33,522 bases of DNA from a virus. The notes under the pieces are model-generated. The model did not search any database. It was not told the DNA's origin and worked only from the letters and a program-made list of their open reading frames with translations. A program made the translations under genes and the position numbers. The stretch is taken from positions 1 through 33,522 of the IMG/VR virus record IMGVR_UViG_3300025164_000338, one strand, 5' to 3'. This document shows positions 20,858 through 29,793 of the stretch, one piece after another (within the stretch, counting starts at the first letter, position 1; the number at the start of each line of letters is the position of its first letter).

Positions 20858-21138
20858 TACTTGCTCGCTTGAGTTTGGTCGGGAATCTTCGACGTCAACT
20901 CGCTAAGGTGCCCGTTAACCTTGCCGTGTACCTCGGTCAGTTGTGCGTCCACAGTATTGACCCTATTCAATACAGCTACAGTAGACACCAATGTGCTAAG
21001 TGCAGCAATGATGCCCACAACGGCGGTACCGACCATAATGTTTTCATCCGGCACAAGCACCAGAATTGTGACGATAGCGGATAACCCCATTCCAACCATC
21101 ACGGCCAATGGCCACATATTATTACTATTGTTGCCCAT
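20857..21138 (-). CDS. Holin candidate with two TM segments
   Basis: This 93-residue protein starts behind GGGGGAGAGGAA. Two membrane spans are clear, at about residues 9-29 (WPLAVMVGMGLSAIVTILVL) and 35-57 (MVGTAVVGIIAALSTLVSTV). A charged helical tail (VDAQLTEVHGKVNGHLSEL) follows. Position directly before the muramidase supports a holin role, with the smaller membrane protein after the enzyme as partner or antiholin. Confidence 0.78.
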   Translation of the reverse strand: MGNNSNNMWPLAVMVGMGLSAIVTILVLVPDENIMVGTAVVGIIAALSTLVSTVAVLNRVNTVDAQLTEVHGKVNGHLSELTSKIPDQTQASK

Positions 21139-21151
21139 TTCCTCTCCCCCA

Positions 21152-21676
21152 TTACCCTATCGGTATAGCCGTCACATGTGACGACGCTTTGAGCGTGAGA
21201 CTATCAGCTGAACTGGTATTTTGCGACCACATGAGCGTGAACACGCTGTCTGCCGCAGAGGCTACAATCACACGGTCAAGCAGCTGAATACCATGCAGTG
21301 TTGTTGTCACTCCATACGCGACATCTGATGTAGGCGTAGCCGTATCTGCCTGCCTGGCGGCAGCCTCTAAGTCACTGCTTGTGCCTGATGCCACACCAGC
21401 GATCAACCCCTGATCACCCATTACCACACTGGCGGTATTGGTCCATGCCCATCCAAATTTGATATCAGGCGTGGCACTCGCGGCAATGACAAGCAGTGTA
21501 CCAATCAAGTCGTATGTTACTCCAGCCTTCAGCGTTAGCACCAATTCGGCATCGGCATTGTCCGATGTATCCGATGTAATAGCCGTATCTGCGGTTTTCA
21601 AGGCGGTAATCGGGATTCGAAGGTTCAGGCGTGCGGCAGTAAGTTTCTGACCTACACTCCAAGTAAGAGCACCCAT
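21152..21676 (-). CDS. Small tail-tip / minor tail-like protein
   Basis: This 174-residue protein starts LTWSVGQKLTAARLNLRIPI, a pattern I recall from actinophage proteins next to minor tail genes. It continues with beta-rich, Ala/Thr/Ser-rich sequence (LVLTLKAGVTYDLIGTLLVI). It lacks enzymatic motifs and is probably an accessory tail or receptor-binding component. It starts nine bases after the large minor tail gene. Confidence 0.7.
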   Translation of the reverse strand: MGALTWSVGQKLTAARLNLRIPITALKTADTAITSDTSDNADAELVLTLKAGVTYDLIGTLLVIAASATPDIKFGWAWTNTASVVMGDQGLIAGVASGTSSDLEAAARQADTATPTSDVAYGVTTTLHGIQLLDRVIVASAADSVFTLMWSQNTSSADSLTLKASSHVTAIPIG

Positions 21677-21685
21677 TTTCTAACC

Positions 21686-24600
21686 TCACAATCCGACGTG
21701 AGCTTGTTCGGCTACATCGATAACAGCACCAACAGCGTGCGCTACTCCGCGCGCCGTACGCACAACAGTCAACTCTTGCGGACTCACCACGCGAAATTCA
21801 GTAAAATCTACCTGCGCACCAGCGGCGGCACCATTATTGCGTGCCAGACATCCCACGTACGTTCCGGTAGCTAACGCCGTATCTGTATGCACTATTTGCC
21901 AACCGGGTTCAATGCCAGCAACAGGCCATGCTTTCACGCTAACAGTACTACCGGCTACGCGCATCTGCACGTACCACAACTCATTAGCAACGTACGTGCG
22001 ATTGATTGTTACTGATGCACCTAATTGAGTAGCCGTACCGGCGACGCGTTTGACAGCTATAACCTGAATTCCACCAGTGGCGGAAATCAACAGATACCCT
22101 GTATAGAAATTATTGGCATCAGTGCAACGCACCATTAGGCCAGCACGCATAGACACTGTGAACGCCGCGAGACTAGGTAACTTAGTCTGCACACGTACCT
22201 CATGATTGCTGCCACCGTGCAGCACAATACAGCGGCAGTCTGTAGCCAGCGCGATAGGTGCGATGGAGCCATACGGTGTAGCTGTTGAATAGGTAGCGTT
22301 AGACCCAGTAGTATTCCATGCCTCTCCAGTATCTGTGCTTTCCCAACTACTAGCATGCGTACGGTCGAACCCGTCACGTACAGGGTAATTACAATCAGTT
22401 GCGCTTACCAATTCTCCACCCACCAGCACGTTCATAGGGTAATCAGATGCGGACTCGGCATCATCGTCAGCATGGCACCAACGTTGATCACCTGATGTAC
22501 TGAACACATGCAAGGCGGTATCGTTTGCGTCTACCGCGATAGCTAGCGTCATGTCGCTATCAGCACACACTCGCGGAATACCGGCTACTTGAGCGATCTC
22601 ATACGGTCCGGCAGGCGTAGTAATAAATGCGATGGACCACTCAAAATTAGAAAGGTGCTCACTGTAGCCTTGCACAATTGCATGTACCGGCATAGGCGGT
22701 ACCCATACCGGCAAATTTATTACAGATAATGCATCGCCGATATCCAAGTAAGCGATGTCATTGCTCAATTGGTGATCACTGGTGAACGGAGAGCGTGCGA
22801 GATTCACAGGAATAGTAGGCCAGCGGAACTCATCCCACGTACCTAGCAGTAACAGCCAATTAGCTACATTAGGTAGATCAGCATCACTAGCCACATGGGT
22901 AATGTATTTGCCTCTGTCGTATGTGCCTATGCCGTTAGGTGGTTCCGCTGTGTTATTGACTCCAGTAGTGCGCTCTGTGCGGTAACTAGACGCATTGTAA
23001 CGCTCAACAGTTACGTCATTCCATAGCGCCTGATCATCATCGATGGGCAAGAATCCAGCATCACCCGTAGGCTCATGATCTGTGTAATTCAACTCTACCT
23101 GGGTCTGTCCTTGTAAAGCATTCAGTGCACGGTAGGTAAGTGTTCTAGAGCCACGACTTTCGTACATCACTCCTAGATCTGCTGACTGCATATCCTGTAG
23201 TAGCTCTACTAATGTTGCCTTACGCTGACCAGTAAGGCGGGCACTAGTGCCATCATCTTGCACTACTAAATTAACATTATCTTGAGCACTTAAGCGTGCG
23301 CAACGAGTACTAATACTTTCGTCTATGTACCCATCCATTGCCGGATATGTTGAATAGGTTGGTGCTATAGCGTACAAAGCTATGTGTCCTATAGACGTAC
23401 TACTAGCCTCTGTATCGGGTATTCCCCAAATGGTTACATTAGTAATACGCCCAGCCATTCCAGCTGAACCAACTAGGCTATAAAATGTAGAACCATCGGT
23501 AAATATAGATGTATTGATTGTACCGCTGTTGTCAAATACACGTATACCGTAATGATGCCATATGCCATCTGACGCTAAGAATGGTTCTTGAATATATACG
23601 TTAGCACCAGATGCATCATTAGCGGACCCTGTAAGTATGATGAAATACTGCGGTGTATTGTCCCATTGCAACTCAATAGACCACCGCATATGTTCCGTAT
23701 GCCATGTAAACTTGTAAGTAGTGCCAGTAGCTGTAGACTGTCTGTCAATTTTTGCAATAAAATCAATCTGCCATGATATACCGGTATCCGCCGATGGTGT
23801 AACAGTAATGATCGGCTCATATGTCGTCATGGTCGATGCTACCTCAGGTAGGGCATCGCGCGCGCCTACCGGACCTTCCACACGTGATAGCGTGATAGGT
23901 GCTGTAGTTAACGCAGAATAGTACCCTGTACCTCCTGAAACGGAGGCACCTCCACCCACGGCAGCATCAGTACCATCTGTCATGGGTAAGTACATTACCG
24001 GACCGTAGGAGCGTATTAGCCGCTCTAAGGCTGATCTTGCTGTTTTAGTTCCTTGGTTATAGCGGCACAGAACCCCGTATGCACTGATCTTGGAGCGTAC
24101 ATCAGAACCTGTGATATCCCATGTGATAGGCCATTCGGGTACCTCGCCTATAAAGCGGGTAACAATATGCGTGATGCTGATATCATCCCACCTGAACTCA
24201 ATGGGTTTGCTATTGGTATTGCCCACTCCAATACCAGACCTGATCATTACCGAACCAGGCTCAACAAATTGTGTATCTTCAACAGTTACTGACCATGCGG
24301 TAGGCTCAGCTGTTGACGCGTCCCATACCTTATATGAGAATTCATTCCCGATAATGCGTGCGCGCACCTTAACTGATTGACCAGTCCATGCGAACGTGCT
24401 GACAGTGGCTTGCGCTAGCATAATGCTATCGCCGTAATACAGTGTAGCTTTCATTACTTCTGACGCGTCAATATCCAGCCGTGCGAGGTACCCCCTACCG
24501 TCAGAATTGTGACGTAGGAAAATACCCCCTAGCTCGATATTCCCGCCAGCCACTGACGATATGAAGGTGTCTACCGTTGCTGTTACGTCGACATCTAGCA

Positions 24601-25087
24601 AGTTTAGGTTAGTCAGATCACTAGCACGATAACCTAATGCTGCCGGTACATACTGAATACCGTACGTGCCATTAACTTGCCAATCACTTGTCAGGATAGA
24701 GCCACCGTAGCCGGATAAGGCGTATGCACTGGCCGCGCCGCTAGTACTGCCCCAACCGTCTACCACGCTGCGATTGAAGTTATCAGCATCATCAATACCG
24801 GTGCCAGTAGTCCAATGTGGTGTAACATAAATGCGTAGCGGAGTATTGGTTCCGAGCAATCCGTAGTAAATACTACCAGGATTACGTGGGGAGTACTTGC
24901 CTAATGTATTCCTTAATTCCATGGTAGCCGTACCGTACTGCACATTACTCAGGCCATCATCGCGCCCCCTGTGTATATCAATGCTACTGCTAGATCCTTC
25001 CCCTAATACATCAGAAGTGATATCTACCCAATTTCCGCCAACGTATATTTCAACATGATTATCCAGCACTGTAATAGGGAATGCCAC
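21686..25087 (-). CDS. Large minor tail protein (baseplate/tip, lectin-like modules)
   Basis: This protein of about 1133 residues begins FPITVLDNHVEIYVGGNWVD and ITSDVLGEG, then LRNTLGKYSPRNPGSIYYG, a strong match to actinophage minor tail proteins that start the tail tip. I chose GTG 25087 because GGAGGGG lies just upstream; GTG 25162 would add a 25-residue hydrophobic leader. Later parts include a jelly-roll or LamG-like module (WQIDFIAKIDR, WSIELQWDN, IWHHYGIRVFD near residues 450-540) and a C-terminal repeat of a similar fold (FTVSMRAGLMVRCTDANNF). It probably contacts the host surface. Confidence 0.88.
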   Translation of the reverse strand: MAFPITVLDNHVEIYVGGNWVDITSDVLGEGSSSSIDIHRGRDDGLSNVQYGTATMELRNTLGKYSPRNPGSIYYGLLGTNTPLRIYVTPHWTTGTGIDDADNFNRSVVDGWGSTSGAASAYALSGYGGSILTSDWQVNGTYGIQYVPAALGYRASDLTNLNLLDVDVTATVDTFISSVAGGNIELGGIFLRHNSDGRGYLARLDIDASEVMKATLYYGDSIMLAQATVSTFAWTGQSVKVRARIIGNEFSYKVWDASTAEPTAWSVTVEDTQFVEPGSVMIRSGIGVGNTNSKPIEFRWDDISITHIVTRFIGEVPEWPITWDITGSDVRSKISAYGVLCRYNQGTKTARSALERLIRSYGPVMYLPMTDGTDAAVGGGASVSGGTGYYSALTTAPITLSRVEGPVGARDALPEVASTMTTYEPIITVTPSADTGISWQIDFIAKIDRQSTATGTTYKFTWHTEHMRWSIELQWDNTPQYFIILTGSANDASGANVYIQEPFLASDGIWHHYGIRVFDNSGTINTSIFTDGSTFYSLVGSAGMAGRITNVTIWGIPDTEASSTSIGHIALYAIAPTYSTYPAMDGYIDESISTRCARLSAQDNVNLVVQDDGTSARLTGQRKATLVELLQDMQSADLGVMYESRGSRTLTYRALNALQGQTQVELNYTDHEPTGDAGFLPIDDDQALWNDVTVERYNASSYRTERTTGVNNTAEPPNGIGTYDRGKYITHVASDADLPNVANWLLLLGTWDEFRWPTIPVNLARSPFTSDHQLSNDIAYLDIGDALSVINLPVWVPPMPVHAIVQGYSEHLSNFEWSIAFITTPAGPYEIAQVAGIPRVCADSDMTLAIAVDANDTALHVFSTSGDQRWCHADDDAESASDYPMNVLVGGELVSATDCNYPVRDGFDRTHASSWESTDTGEAWNTTGSNATYSTATPYGSIAPIALATDCRCIVLHGGSNHEVRVQTKLPSLAAFTVSMRAGLMVRCTDANNFYTGYLLISATGGIQVIAVKRVAGTATQLGASVTINRTYVANELWYVQMRVAGSTVSVKAWPVAGIEPGWQIVHTDTALATGTYVGCLARNNGAAAGAQVDFTEFRVVSPQELTVVRTARGVAHAVGAVIDVAEQAHVGL

Positions 25088-25145
25088 AATCACCCCTCCA
25101 ATCGATACTAGTAGTAGCGCAAGTACATTCAGTATCGCTAATAGC

Positions 25146-26822
25146 TTACGTAGTACCGCCACTTGTTACCATCATTCTGTCTAGCGATCCGCCACTCTTG
25201 CGAACCCTGATCACTAGTAATTTAATCAATTCACGCATGAATTGCTCGCTAGCACCCGCTTTCGGCTCCACCTCTAATGTAATCGCGCCTGACAAATTGA
25301 GCTGTTGCCCTACTCCGCCAGACATGGCGGCATCGAGCATGGCGGTAGTCTTGGCATTGAGCACTCGTTCGCCCTTGTGCACAACGGCAGCACCAGTACG
25401 TGCTACGTCTCCACCAGTATCCAGCATGGGCAGCCTCGGCATTGCGAAACTATTACCGCCCATACCCGGAATCCAGTCAGGCATAGTGAAGCGTAAGTTA
25501 CCCGCCGTGGAATTCCATGCCCATGAGATTTGATTAAATGCCCAACGGAATGCACCAGCGATAGCGCCTGCAACCCAATTGAATGCATCAGCGATCTTAC
25601 CTGGAATACTTAGTAACCAATTGAATGCATTGACAACAGTGCTTATAGCCCAACTATAAGAGCTAACTAGATAGTTAACGATCCAATTGATGCCAGCGGC
25701 AAGTGTACCCCATACAAAGGCAGCATAATCTTTGATGAAATCAAATGCGCGCTTTACGGGATCGCCTATCTTGTTCCATATCGCGTGCCATATATCCTGA
25801 AACCACGTTGTTTGCGTGGCTACATAGACAATGGCGGCAATCAATAACCCAATCAGCATGATCACAGCACCAATACCGCTTGCGGCAAATGCAGCATTCC
25901 AGAGCCATTGCGCCGCTGTAGCAATACCGGTAGCCGCTGCACTGGCAATAATCGCTGCTTTGGCCGCTACATGTGCGGCAGCATTCTTTATCATGGTGCT
26001 GTTGAGTGCCGCATTAGCCATAATCATCAGGTCGATAGCACCAGTCAACCCCATAATCAGCGGGGTAACTAACTGTGCATTCTCGCCCCACTTCTGCAAT
26101 TCAGTTGGAGGCTTTGCCGCCTTCTGTGCGTCGTTTAAATCTATCTGAGCCTGCTTGGCGTCAATTGACGCCTGTGTCATGTCCTTATGTGCTTGTTCTA
26201 GATCAGCAGCTGATTGATCGCCATCTAGTTGTGCCTGATTGAGGTCAGCTTGCGCTTGCGTCTGATCTAAGTTGGCTTGCTTTAACTCATTGAGCGCCTT
26301 CTTAGCTTCCTGACTGTTCACGCCGTACTTGCTGACTGCCTCGTTATATGCATTTTGCGCATCAGTAGCATCAATCTGTGCAGCCTCTAAATCAATCTGA
26401 GCCTGCACTGCGTCAATAGCTGACTGCGTGCCATCCTGTTCAGCCTGATTGGCATCAAGAATGGCCTGTGTAGCATCTTGTGCTGCTTGTTCACTGTCGG
26501 CGTACGCCTGTGCGACATCAGCCTGAGCTTGCGCCAGACGCTGCGCACGCACACGACCTATGTCCTGGATGGCGGAAAGGCCCGCTACAGCGTCTCCGAG
26601 ATCTCCAATCCCGCTACCTAGTTGCTCTGACGCACCGGAAGCTTGATCCAAGGCGGAACCAAACTTACCGGAAGAGCGGGCGGCAGAATCAAATGCCTCT
26701 TCACTCGATCCCATTGACGTTACGATTACTCGACTAGCCTGTTGTGTGCTAGAGCCAACTACTTTAATAGCATCAGACGCATTTTCTTGTGCGCTTACAG
26801 TTACATTGATTTCATTGGCCAT
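25146..26822 (-). CDS. Tape measure protein
   Basis: This 558-residue protein sits directly after the tail chaperones (TAATG overlap), which is the standard place. Residues 75-235 are a long helical repeat rich in A-Q-A-D/Q-I-D units (for example QAQADLNQAQLDG), likely coiled coil. Residues 245-345 are hydrophobic with membrane-active character (GIGAVIMLIGLLIAAIVYVA), and the C-terminus is mixed. By the usual ratio of length to residue this implies a tail of roughly 80-85 nm, short for a siphovirus. No peptidase motif is visible. Confidence 0.9.
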   Translation of the reverse strand: MANEINVTVSAQENASDAIKVVGSSTQQASRVIVTSMGSSEEAFDSAARSSGKFGSALDQASGASEQLGSGIGDLGDAVAGLSAIQDIGRVRAQRLAQAQADVAQAYADSEQAAQDATQAILDANQAEQDGTQSAIDAVQAQIDLEAAQIDATDAQNAYNEAVSKYGVNSQEAKKALNELKQANLDQTQAQADLNQAQLDGDQSAADLEQAHKDMTQASIDAKQAQIDLNDAQKAAKPPTELQKWGENAQLVTPLIMGLTGAIDLMIMANAALNSTMIKNAAAHVAAKAAIIASAAATGIATAAQWLWNAAFAASGIGAVIMLIGLLIAAIVYVATQTTWFQDIWHAIWNKIGDPVKRAFDFIKDYAAFVWGTLAAGINWIVNYLVSSYSWAISTVVNAFNWLLSIPGKIADAFNWVAGAIAGAFRWAFNQISWAWNSTAGNLRFTMPDWIPGMGGNSFAMPRLPMLDTGGDVARTGAAVVHKGERVLNAKTTAMLDAAMSGGVGQQLNLSGAITLEVEPKAGASEQFMRELIKLLVIRVRKSGGSLDRMMVTSGGTT

Positions 26823-27438
26823 TAACCGCTACCTCTCGCTTCTAAATCTCTCTCCATTCGTTCCATTTTTTCCCGCTCATCTCGTTTATAACCGTATTGC
26901 TCACATTCAAGAAGGTAAATTATACGTGCATCTTCTTTGTATACAGCTGCTAGATTAGGGTAGTTGAACCGTTCCATTAACCCTAGTACTAGCTCAGCTT
27001 GGGCAATGTCGTGGGGTTTTGAAGCTGCCCTAGCATCTGTATCAATTCCTTCTGTGCGCTCTCTCCAAGACTCGAATTCAGCTCTTTTGGGATACTCACC
27101 TGTGTCATTCCCTGAACCCATCCCATGAACAGCTTGGTAATAAATCCAAGGTCAAGGCATTGTAGTCCTGTCAACGAGATATCTAACGGTGCACCAGCAG
27201 GCGAACCGCACACCGTGCAATACTCGTCTAACTCATTCTCCATATCAGGGTGTTCAATATTCCACGAAACCACATTGTCAACGAATACTTTGAATGCCTC
27301 AAATTGCTTAGTGGGATCCGCCGATAGCTGCTGAGTACTTTGCAGCTTACCTAATGACGTTGAAGTACACCGTAATTCAAGTCCTGGTGCGTCCTCAAAC
27401 TCAATTACATACGTCGGTCGTTGCGGTTTATAGCCCAT
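26822..27438 (-). CDS. Tail assembly chaperone, -1 frameshift fusion product
   Basis: Ribosomes that slip back one base at A AAC CCC (27019-27013) leave the first frame after NP and continue as HDIAQAELVLGLMERFNY to TAA at 26822. This gives a fusion of about 205 residues. The second frame has no good independent start inside the overlap, and its upstream codons are not expected to be used. G/GT-type fused chaperones bind the tape measure protein and nucleate tail assembly. The tape measure start overlaps the stop. Confidence 0.85.
26949..26993 (-). other. Hairpin downstream of the slippery site
   Basis: GCTAG (26993-26989) with CTAGC (26953-26949) and TAGGGT (26985-26980) with ACCCTA (26961-26956) form an interrupted 11-bp stem. 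It begins 19 bases after the slippery heptamer and contains the zero-frame stop. The distance is longer than usual for a frameshift stimulator. Confidence 0.45.
26989..27438 (-). CDS. Tail assembly chaperone, zero-frame product (G-type)
   Basis: This 149-residue protein starts behind GAGGAGAGGGAA. It contains YVIEFEDAPGLELRC and a central CTVCGSP, then an amphipathic C-terminus. It lies between the tail tube and tape measure genes, which defines chaperone position. Most ribosomes are expected to stop at TAG 26989, with a fraction shifting frame. Confidence 0.87.
   Translation of the reverse strand: MGYKPQRPTYVIEFEDAPGLELRCTSTSLGKLQSTQQLSADPTKQFEAFKVFVDNVVSWNIEHPDMENELDEYCTVCGSPAGAPLDISLTGLQCLDLGFITKLFMGWVQGMTQVSIPKELNSSLGESAQKELIQMLGQLQNPTTLPKLS
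27013..27019 (-). other. -1 ribosomal frameshift slippery site
   Basis: The minus-strand heptamer A AAC CCC obeys the X XXY YYZ rule in the frame of the first chaperone (codons CAA AAC CCC). Slipping back one base joins it to the second chaperone frame. Confidence 0.85.
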
Positions 27439-27462
27439 TTCCCTCTCCTCAATGCTCAGTAT

Positions 27463-27478
27463 TCAATTATGTAATTGA
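27463..27478. promoter_or_regulatory. AT-rich perfect palindrome
   Basis: TCAATTA-TG-TAATTGA is a perfect 7-2-7 palindrome in the 40-base gap between the tail tube-like gene and the chaperone gene. It could bind a regulator or form a weak RNA hairpin after the stop. Confidence 0.4.
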
Positions 27479-27880
27479 TTATCCCCAGGTAGGTACAGTG
27501 CCATCGGATAGTACGAATGGTGAATTGAATGTAAACTCACCACTGGCAGCACGAGTACCCGCGTAGTCAGTAAGCAGTACCTCATTCGACAGTGTCTTTG
27601 TGCTGACCGCTAAGGCCAGCGTGCGCGCAACACGGAGGTTTCCGCCAAGTACCACATGCGACCGGTCAGCGGCAGGATTGAATACCGTCTTCACTGAGCC
27701 TGAGAAGTCCGCTAGCAGCGCAAGACGCTCCTTGGCGTACTTGTCAACGCCAGTAGTTTCTTGCGTGCCGTAGGGCATCGAGAAATCAAACTCAGTGACA
27801 TCATTCTTGATGTCCTTACCAGCCCCGGCGTCGTTATCCATAGTAAGGGTTGTCCAACCCAAACCAGTCTCTTTGGCCAT
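27479..27880 (-). CDS. Second tail tube-like protein
   Basis: This 133-residue protein starts behind AAAGAGG. It begins MAKETGLG, as does the larger tube gene at 28333-29076, and continues GVDKYAKERLALLADFSGSV and VFNPAADRSHVVLGG. This matches actinophage tail tube or tube-like proteins in the same position. The two may be ancient relatives, one forming the tube and the other a cap or second tube protein. Confidence 0.78.
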   Translation of the reverse strand: MAKETGLGWTTLTMDNDAGAGKDIKNDVTEFDFSMPYGTQETTGVDKYAKERLALLADFSGSVKTVFNPAADRSHVVLGGNLRVARTLALAVSTKTLSNEVLLTDYAGTRAASGEFTFNSPFVLSDGTVPTWG

Positions 27881-27883
27881 TGC

Positions 27884-28336
27884 CTAACCTCTTTCCAGCC
27901 GTGTACGAATACTGTCTAGATTGGTGGCAAAATCGTCCACCCATTGATCATAGCGATCATAGCGTACGGCACGCTGTGGTATATACGATCGACTATCGCC
28001 CCTTCCTGCCACGAATATTTCCGGTCGGTCGATCCGCACAGTATGCGAATCCTCGGCAAAGCAGGGCTGACCAGGATCAAACACCAGATAAGAATCGTTC
28101 TCACCCATTTTAACCACATGGTATTTCTTACCAGCGTGGGTAGCCGCGTAATACAGCGAGGCATCTAGGCTTTCAATGTGATAATTCCAGCCGTTGCGGT
28201 AAGCCTCGCAGCCTGCCTCATCGCAGGTTGCCTTACGGAAATGTGTTGTGTAAGGCGCCAGGATGCTATAGGTGTGGAACGCATGGGTAGGTAGGCGGGA
28301 ACCCGCAATACGGTTAGGCCGCTGTGTAATCCTCAT
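27884..28336 (-). CDS. Conserved phage structural-region protein
   Basis: This 150-residue protein starts MRITQRPNRIAGSRLPTHAF and contains RKATCDEAGCEAYRNGW, DPGQPCFAEDSH and a C-terminus WVDDFATNLDS. I recall this pattern, always between tail tube genes of actinophages, without known function. Cys and His residues could bind metal. The start overlaps the tube stop (ATGA). Confidence 0.75.
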   Translation of the reverse strand: MRITQRPNRIAGSRLPTHAFHTYSILAPYTTHFRKATCDEAGCEAYRNGWNYHIESLDASLYYAATHAGKKYHVVKMGENDSYLVFDPGQPCFAEDSHTVRIDRPEIFVAGRGDSRSYIPQRAVRYDRYDQWVDDFATNLDSIRTRLERG

Positions 28337-29076
28337 AGTGGACTCGTGGTCAAATTGATTGTTGCCGCTACAGCGAATGACGCACTGGTAAACGCACCAG
28401 ATGTCACAACGCGGAGGTAGCGCTCTACTGCCTGAGTACGTGATGTTTCAATACGCTGACCAGCACCAGGCGCGGCAGTAACCGCAGTAAAACCTCCGCC
28501 GGTCACGTCAGCCCAAGCATCGCCTACCCCGTTGTCTGACGAATGTTGCAGCTTGATAGTAATGTCGGTACCCGTGAGAGCAAATACATGCGCGTACGCC
28601 TGCAATCCGAATGATGCACCAGCACCAAAGTCAACACCCGTACCACTAGTATCGTCAGTATCTACTCGAATTCCAGCGGTAAGAGCTAGCCCCCAATCTA
28701 GCCACCAGGCATTAGCGAGCGCCTGCACTTCCCCCGTAAACGCTCCATCTTTGTCTCGCTTAGGATCGTAATTGATTTGCTTAGCCACCATAGAGGCGAC
28801 TGCACTACCTAGCACCGGTCGGTGGTAATAGGATGCCACTACATCAGTACGCGGACGATCCTTCAGCGCCAGATGAGCGTTAGTCGGATTCCAGTATGTT
28901 GCCCAAACAATCTCAGCGTCCAACTGACCGGCTAACCGCTCATAGGCGCTCTTGCTAATTCCCGTCACGGGAATTGGTGCCAGACTCTTGCTGATTTTAC
29001 TGAGTGACCCGGTATCACTGCTAAGGTCATAGCCACCCCAGTAGAAATTAGCACCTAGGCCCGTTTCTTTAGCCAT
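28333..29076 (-). CDS. Major tail tube protein
   Basis: This 247-residue protein starts behind AAAGGAGGAAACACC, the strongest ribosome site in the window, as expected for an abundant product. The sequence GYDLSSDTGSLSKISKS, then GISKSAYERLAGQLDAE and AKQINYDP resembles tail tube proteins. The C-terminal 100 residues (FALTGTDITIKLQHSSDNG, AVERYLRVVTSGAFT) look like an added beta-sandwich domain that could decorate the tail surface. Confidence 0.85.
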   Translation of the reverse strand: MAKETGLGANFYWGGYDLSSDTGSLSKISKSLAPIPVTGISKSAYERLAGQLDAEIVWATYWNPTNAHLALKDRPRTDVVASYYHRPVLGSAVASMVAKQINYDPKRDKDGAFTGEVQALANAWWLDWGLALTAGIRVDTDDTSGTGVDFGAGASFGLQAYAHVFALTGTDITIKLQHSSDNGVGDAWADVTGGGFTAVTAAPGAGQRIETSRTQAVERYLRVVTSGAFTSASFAVAATINLTTSPL

Positions 29077-29296
29077 TAGGTGTTTCCTCCTTTTGGGTAT
29101 CTACTCTTGTGTGCTCCTGAATAGCTAACAGCACCGGAACAATGTCGGTTGAATCTGTATAACTCTGTACATACACAGTTGGTACGTCATGAATATTCAA
29201 GTCAATGATCACCCGTACTGTCTCATTAACAACAATTCCCATCGACTCTAATGCAGCCTGCATTTCTGGAGTAAGCCACCCACGCTGCCTAGCCAC
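29069..29296 (-). CDS. Small hypothetical protein
   Basis: This protein of about 75 residues starts at GTG 29296 with AGGGGGA just before it; a TTG at 29323 has no such site. It has a helix (TPEMQAALESMG), then strands (VRVIIDLNI, PTVYVQSYT) and an acidic tail. It lies between the terminator protein and the tail tube. Function is unknown. Confidence 0.65.
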   Translation of the reverse strand: MARQRGWLTPEMQAALESMGIVVNETVRVIIDLNIHDVPTVYVQSYTDSTDIVPVLLAIQEHTRVDTQKEETPNG

Positions 29297-29304
29297 TGCT
29301 CCCC

Positions 29305-29781
29305 CTAGGGTACTTGTGCCCAAATGTCATTGACAATGCACGGAATGTTTATATCTATGGTCCGGTATTCTTTGTTGTCTTGCTCCATGTAACCGGCAAG
29401 GCACTCAAGAGGTACGCCGAATTCACCTAATAAATCAACATTCCTGATAGCACCAGCAAAGTCAAAGTCATCGTGATAGCGACGAACCAAGTTGCAGGCT
29501 GCCCGCATCATCATCGGGTCAATCATGTCTTGTGGTTCCTTAAGCATGTTGGTGTACATGCGTAGAACAAATAAAACTCTACCCGCTGTGCTGGCTAGGC
29601 CGCTTGCCGCTGGTAGTGGTGTAATTGCCTGAACCCATACGGCGGCAGTAATTCCGTAGCCTGGTGCACGCTTGGGCTCATGTTTGTTGATTTTGCTGAA
29701 ATATCCGCTTGCCTGTGCATCACTCACTACCGCATCGAAAATCGGGTCAATCCACGATTCACTAGCATCGGGTGTTGTCAC
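29305..29781 (-). CDS. Tail terminator / tail completion protein
   Basis: This 158-residue protein starts at GTG 29781 behind GGGAGGG. The pattern HEPKRAPGYGITAAVWVQAI, RVLFVLRMYTNMLKEPQDMI and the end IDINIPCIVNDIW matches a family I recall between the gp10-like protein and the tail tube in actinophages. By position it should cap the tail tube where it meets the head connector. The function is inferred from synteny. Confidence 0.78.
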   Translation of the reverse strand: MTTPDASESWIDPIFDAVVSDAQASGYFSKINKHEPKRAPGYGITAAVWVQAITPLPAASGLASTAGRVLFVLRMYTNMLKEPQDMIDPMMMRAACNLVRRYHDDFDFAGAIRNVDLLGEFGVPLECLAGYMEQDNKEYRTIDINIPCIVNDIWAQVP

Positions 29782-29793
29782 GTGCCCTCCCCT

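Noticed and set aside
23588-24380. Plus-strand open frames within the minor tail gene
   Set aside because: They are out-of-frame shadows of a well-supported 1133-residue protein.
29296-29323. Longer start (TTG 29323) for the small gene before the tail tube
   Set aside because: GTG 29296 has AGGGGGA just upstream, while the TTG lies inside the previous gene without a site.
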